A stretch of 64,000 bases of DNA from Burkholderia cepacia (lineage in GTDB: Bacteria > Pseudomonadota > Gammaproteobacteria > Burkholderiales > Burkholderiaceae). The stretch lies in NCBI RefSeq assembly GCF_029962485.1, contig NZ_CP073639.1:620001-684000 (forward strand), read 5' to 3'. A model generated the notes under the pieces. The model saw only the letters and a list, made by a program, of their open reading frames with translations, did not search any database and was not told where the DNA came from. Positions within the stretch are counted from its first letter, which is position 1. Every line of letters begins with the position of its first letter. The translations under genes were made by a program, and so were the position numbers. Positions 62,179 through 64,000 of this stretch are shown piece by piece.

Positions 62179-62430
62179 TTACTTTATCGTCGCGAGTCGC
62201 GATTCCAGCTCGTCGATCTTCGCGAGCACGGCTTCGCCGAGCTTCCTGACGTGACGCGGCACGTCGGGCGCCAACATCAGCTCCTCGAGGCGCCCGCGCC
62301 AGTAACTCGGATGCCTGACGCGCCCGGCGCCCGACATCGACACGTCGTCAGCGACCGTGTCGCTGTCCAGGAGAGCCACCATTCTCTGGATGTGAGAGAG
62401 CTCTCGTTCCACATAGTCTCTTGCCAGCAT
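62179..62430 (-). CDS. Hypothetical protein, 83 aa
   Basis: A short soluble protein from an ATG at 62430: MLARDYVERELSHIQRMVAL, LDSDTVADDVSMSGAGRVRH, PSYWRGRLEELMLAPDVPRH, ending VLAKIDELESRLATIK. Mostly helical, with a coiled-coil-like C-terminus. The frame is open to 62574, but the added residues are of shadow type. No family was recognised, and no operon partner is evident. Coding character fits the host. Confidence 0.55.
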   Translation of the reverse strand: MLARDYVERELSHIQRMVALLDSDTVADDVSMSGAGRVRHPSYWRGRLEELMLAPDVPRHVRKLGEAVLAKIDELESRLATIK

Positions 62431-62739
62431 ATTGATTGAAATTCCCCGAAATACGACATCAGGCCTTCCGTCATCAACGCGCCATCGTGTCGCGGCGCCA
62501 ACGACGCGACGCTCACACTGTGCGTCATCGTACGCAGCGGCTGTGTCAGTCAACTGCGCGGACGATCGCGGCAATCGACTTTCAATGGCAGGCCTGTTCG
62601 TTTGTTTTCGTTACACCCGGTCCCCTGTGCCCTGCTGCCCATCGTAGGCGCACCGGCCCGCGCCGGCATCCCCAAAAGTGGGGATATTGGCCGAAATCGG
62701 GAAAGGGGTGGTTTCCGGAAATTTCGGGCGCTGGGTGGC
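62431..62739. other. Gene-free interval with a short inverted repeat
   Basis: About 310 bp between two minus-strand genes. At 62668-62685 ATCCCC-aaaagt-GGGGAT is a perfect 6-bp dyad with a 6-nt spacer. It could be an operator or a weak hairpin. Nothing else is supported. Confidence 0.4.
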
Positions 62740-63792
62740 CTACCGTCGATAAGACGGCGGCGCGAGTTCGACTGGATCGGGGTTCAGGCGCACCCACGCA
62801 ACGGCAAGCCGGCACAGTTGCGCCGGATCGCCCGCCTGGCGCTTGACGTCCTGCACGACAGCGTCCACATCAGACAAATCGGCTGCCGGCAGCGACGTGC
62901 CGGTACGCACGATTGATGCGAACGCATCGGCCATCTTCCGGAAGTCCGCGTCCCAGTTGCCGCCGCCGTTGTGATCGAGCTCATGCGCGATGCGGCCCGC
63001 GATCCGGACGAGCTCGCCCTGCACCGTCGCCGCTTGCCCGGTTCCCGGCACCAGTTGCGTCCACAAGGCCTGGTGTTGCGCCTGCCACGTGCCGTCCGCG
63101 ACGACGATCGGCGACCGGCCGTCATGCAGTTGGCGGCGCGGCACCGGCCGCACGTCGAACAACGCATAGAGCCGGTCCAGCGCGGCGCTGGCCGCGTCGA
63201 CGGTCTCCGGATTGAATCGCTCGCGCATGAACTCGAAGCGCTCGCCGATCGCCGTGACGCAAGCCGGCATCGATGGCGTCTTCGCCGCGCCGGCGCCGAG
63301 CAGCACGTCGGCGAGCGCCACCATGTGTTCCAGATCCGCATTCCCGCAGGTACGCAGCGCACGCTCGAGCGGCGTGTGCCCGTCCCGGTTCAATGCGTCG
63401 ACGCGCGCGCCGTGCTCCAGCAGCAGCCGCGCGGACAGCGCATGGCGCGAATCGGCCGCCGCGTGCAGCGCGGTGCCGATCGACGCGCCGCCATCGTGAA
63501 CGTCCGCACCCAGTTCGAACAGCACGTCGAAGCGGCTGCGCCGGCTTCGGGCGCGCGCGTGCAGCGCCGTGTTGCCGTACGCGTCGGCCGCACCGATGTC
63601 CGCGCCCTGTGCGACAAGCCAGCGTGCGAGATCGTCAGGACACCGGTCGAACGACAGCGCGGTCCGCTTGCTCGACCCGCCGCGCGCATTCACGTCGCAG
63701 GTGTCGAACACCGCCTGCAGCTTTGCAAGGTCGCCCTCGTCGAGCAGTACGTCGAAGTCCTTCGGCAGCAGTTTCTTTTTTGCTTTCGGCAT
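62740..63792 (-). CDS. Ankyrin-repeat protein
   Basis: This is a 350-residue cytoplasmic protein. A short basic start (MPKAKKKLLPKDFDVLLDEG) is followed by about four ankyrin repeats: LARWLVAQGADIGAADAYGN, TALHARARSRRSRFDVLFEL, TALHAAADSRHALSARLLLE, HGARVDALNRDGHTPLERAL. The second half is a conserved but unnamed domain around RFEFMRERFNPETVDAASAA and IAHELDHNGGGNWDADFRKM. Ankyrin arrays mediate protein contacts; the partner is unknown. It may belong with the gene cut by the window end, which lies about 100 bp upstream. Confidence 0.85.
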   Translation of the reverse strand: MPKAKKKLLPKDFDVLLDEGDLAKLQAVFDTCDVNARGGSSKRTALSFDRCPDDLARWLVAQGADIGAADAYGNTALHARARSRRSRFDVLFELGADVHDGGASIGTALHAAADSRHALSARLLLEHGARVDALNRDGHTPLERALRTCGNADLEHMVALADVLLGAGAAKTPSMPACVTAIGERFEFMRERFNPETVDAASAALDRLYALFDVRPVPRRQLHDGRSPIVVADGTWQAQHQALWTQLVPGTGQAATVQGELVRIAGRIAHELDHNGGGNWDADFRKMADAFASIVRTGTSLPAADLSDVDAVVQDVKRQAGDPAQLCRLAVAWVRLNPDPVELAPPSYRR

Positions 63793-63897
63793 GGCGGGCC
63801 TCCTGCCTTCGAACGTGCGCGTATCGTCGGCATTTCGTCAATGTGATAAACCGGCCTGACATCCGCTGCGGGCGCGCGGCGCTCGCTGGCGCGCACG

Positions 63898-64000
63898 TCA
63901 GTCCAGCGGCTCCAGCAGTTCCAGACCGTCCGGACGGCCGGACGCGCCATCCAGCTTCGTGATGTTCCAGCGCGCGGCGTCATCCCAGTCGTAATCCATT
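63898..64000 (-). CDS. Gene 3' end (or 33-codon ORF), cut by window
   Basis: The minus-strand frame ends at the TGA 63898-63900 and reads MDYDWDDAARWNITKLDGAS and GRPDGLELLEPLD. The ATG at 63999 is the last complete codon in the window, so the gene may start here or continue beyond 64000. Host-like codon use supports real coding. Family not recognised. Confidence 0.45.
   Translation of the reverse strand, partial: MDYDWDDAARWNITKLDGASGRPDGLELLEPLD

Noticed and set aside
62950..63000. HELDH in the ankyrin protein as an HExxH zinc-protease motif
   Set aside because: It lies in a conserved segment IAHELDHNGGGNWD where the E and NGG positions look structural; no third ligand or protease fold is visible.

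Overview
The window is high-GC DNA with strong G/C third-position bias. Its gene content points to a Burkholderia of the cepacia-complex type, probably a secondary replicon: several RND efflux systems, a DUF4148 peptide, an OmpC-type porin, duplicated outer-membrane assembly genes, a Burkholderia-style CDI/two-partner-secretion locus and a DctPQM transporter. The genus is inferred from protein character; no rRNA or tRNA gene was seen.

Layout. (1) 1-16232 holds two tripartite efflux systems. The first (permease 3' end, adaptor, outer-membrane lipoprotein) is followed by a convergent metal-type histidine kinase/response regulator pair with a palindromic operator at 5788-5809. The second is a four-gene MdtABC/MuxABC-type operon (adaptor, two different permeases, outer-membrane factor). 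(2) 16315-20456 has a sulfotransferase-like protein, a porin and two small proteins of unknown function. (3) 20453-25166 is a linked BamA paralogue and LptD paralogue, a second set of outer-membrane biogenesis proteins, followed by a truncated AraC regulator. (4) 25784-32914 is ordinary accessory metabolism: Crp/Fnr regulator, RidA, HPPD-like dioxygenase, SnoaL-like protein, GST with divergent LysR, ProP-like MFS, alpha/beta hydrolase.

(5) 33108-55469 is a large minus-strand island, AT-richer than its surroundings over about 38.3-46.2 kb. In transcription order it has a 3092-residue CdiA/BcpA-type exoprotein with a nuclease-like C-terminus, its immunity gene, about 7 kb of decayed orphan toxin/immunity modules (EndoU, DUF6883, papain-fold and unnamed toxin tails; MafI-, Imm8-, Imm35-, DUF4926- and EF-Tu-domain-III-like immunity proteins; two partner-protein shells lacking their middle), a short TpsA, its TpsB transporter and a periplasmic parvulin. 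Toxin stop codons often overlap the next immunity start in an ATGA. A near-identical 350-bp cassette occurs at both ends of the orphan array, and the left edge abuts what looks like the 3' remnant of a LysR gene. The array reads as a record of successive toxin-tail replacements.

(6) 56132-59044 is a DctP-DctQ-DctM TRAP transporter with a clean terminator and an upstream 17-bp palindrome. (7) 59475-64000 has a LuxR-type regulator and a hisC paralogue preceded by a short leader ORF with four consecutive His codons and an intrinsic terminator, a candidate histidine attenuator. Two hypothetical or ankyrin genes and a gene cut by the window end follow.

The strongest points for follow-up are the orphan CDI module array and the His-leader/terminator in front of hisC.
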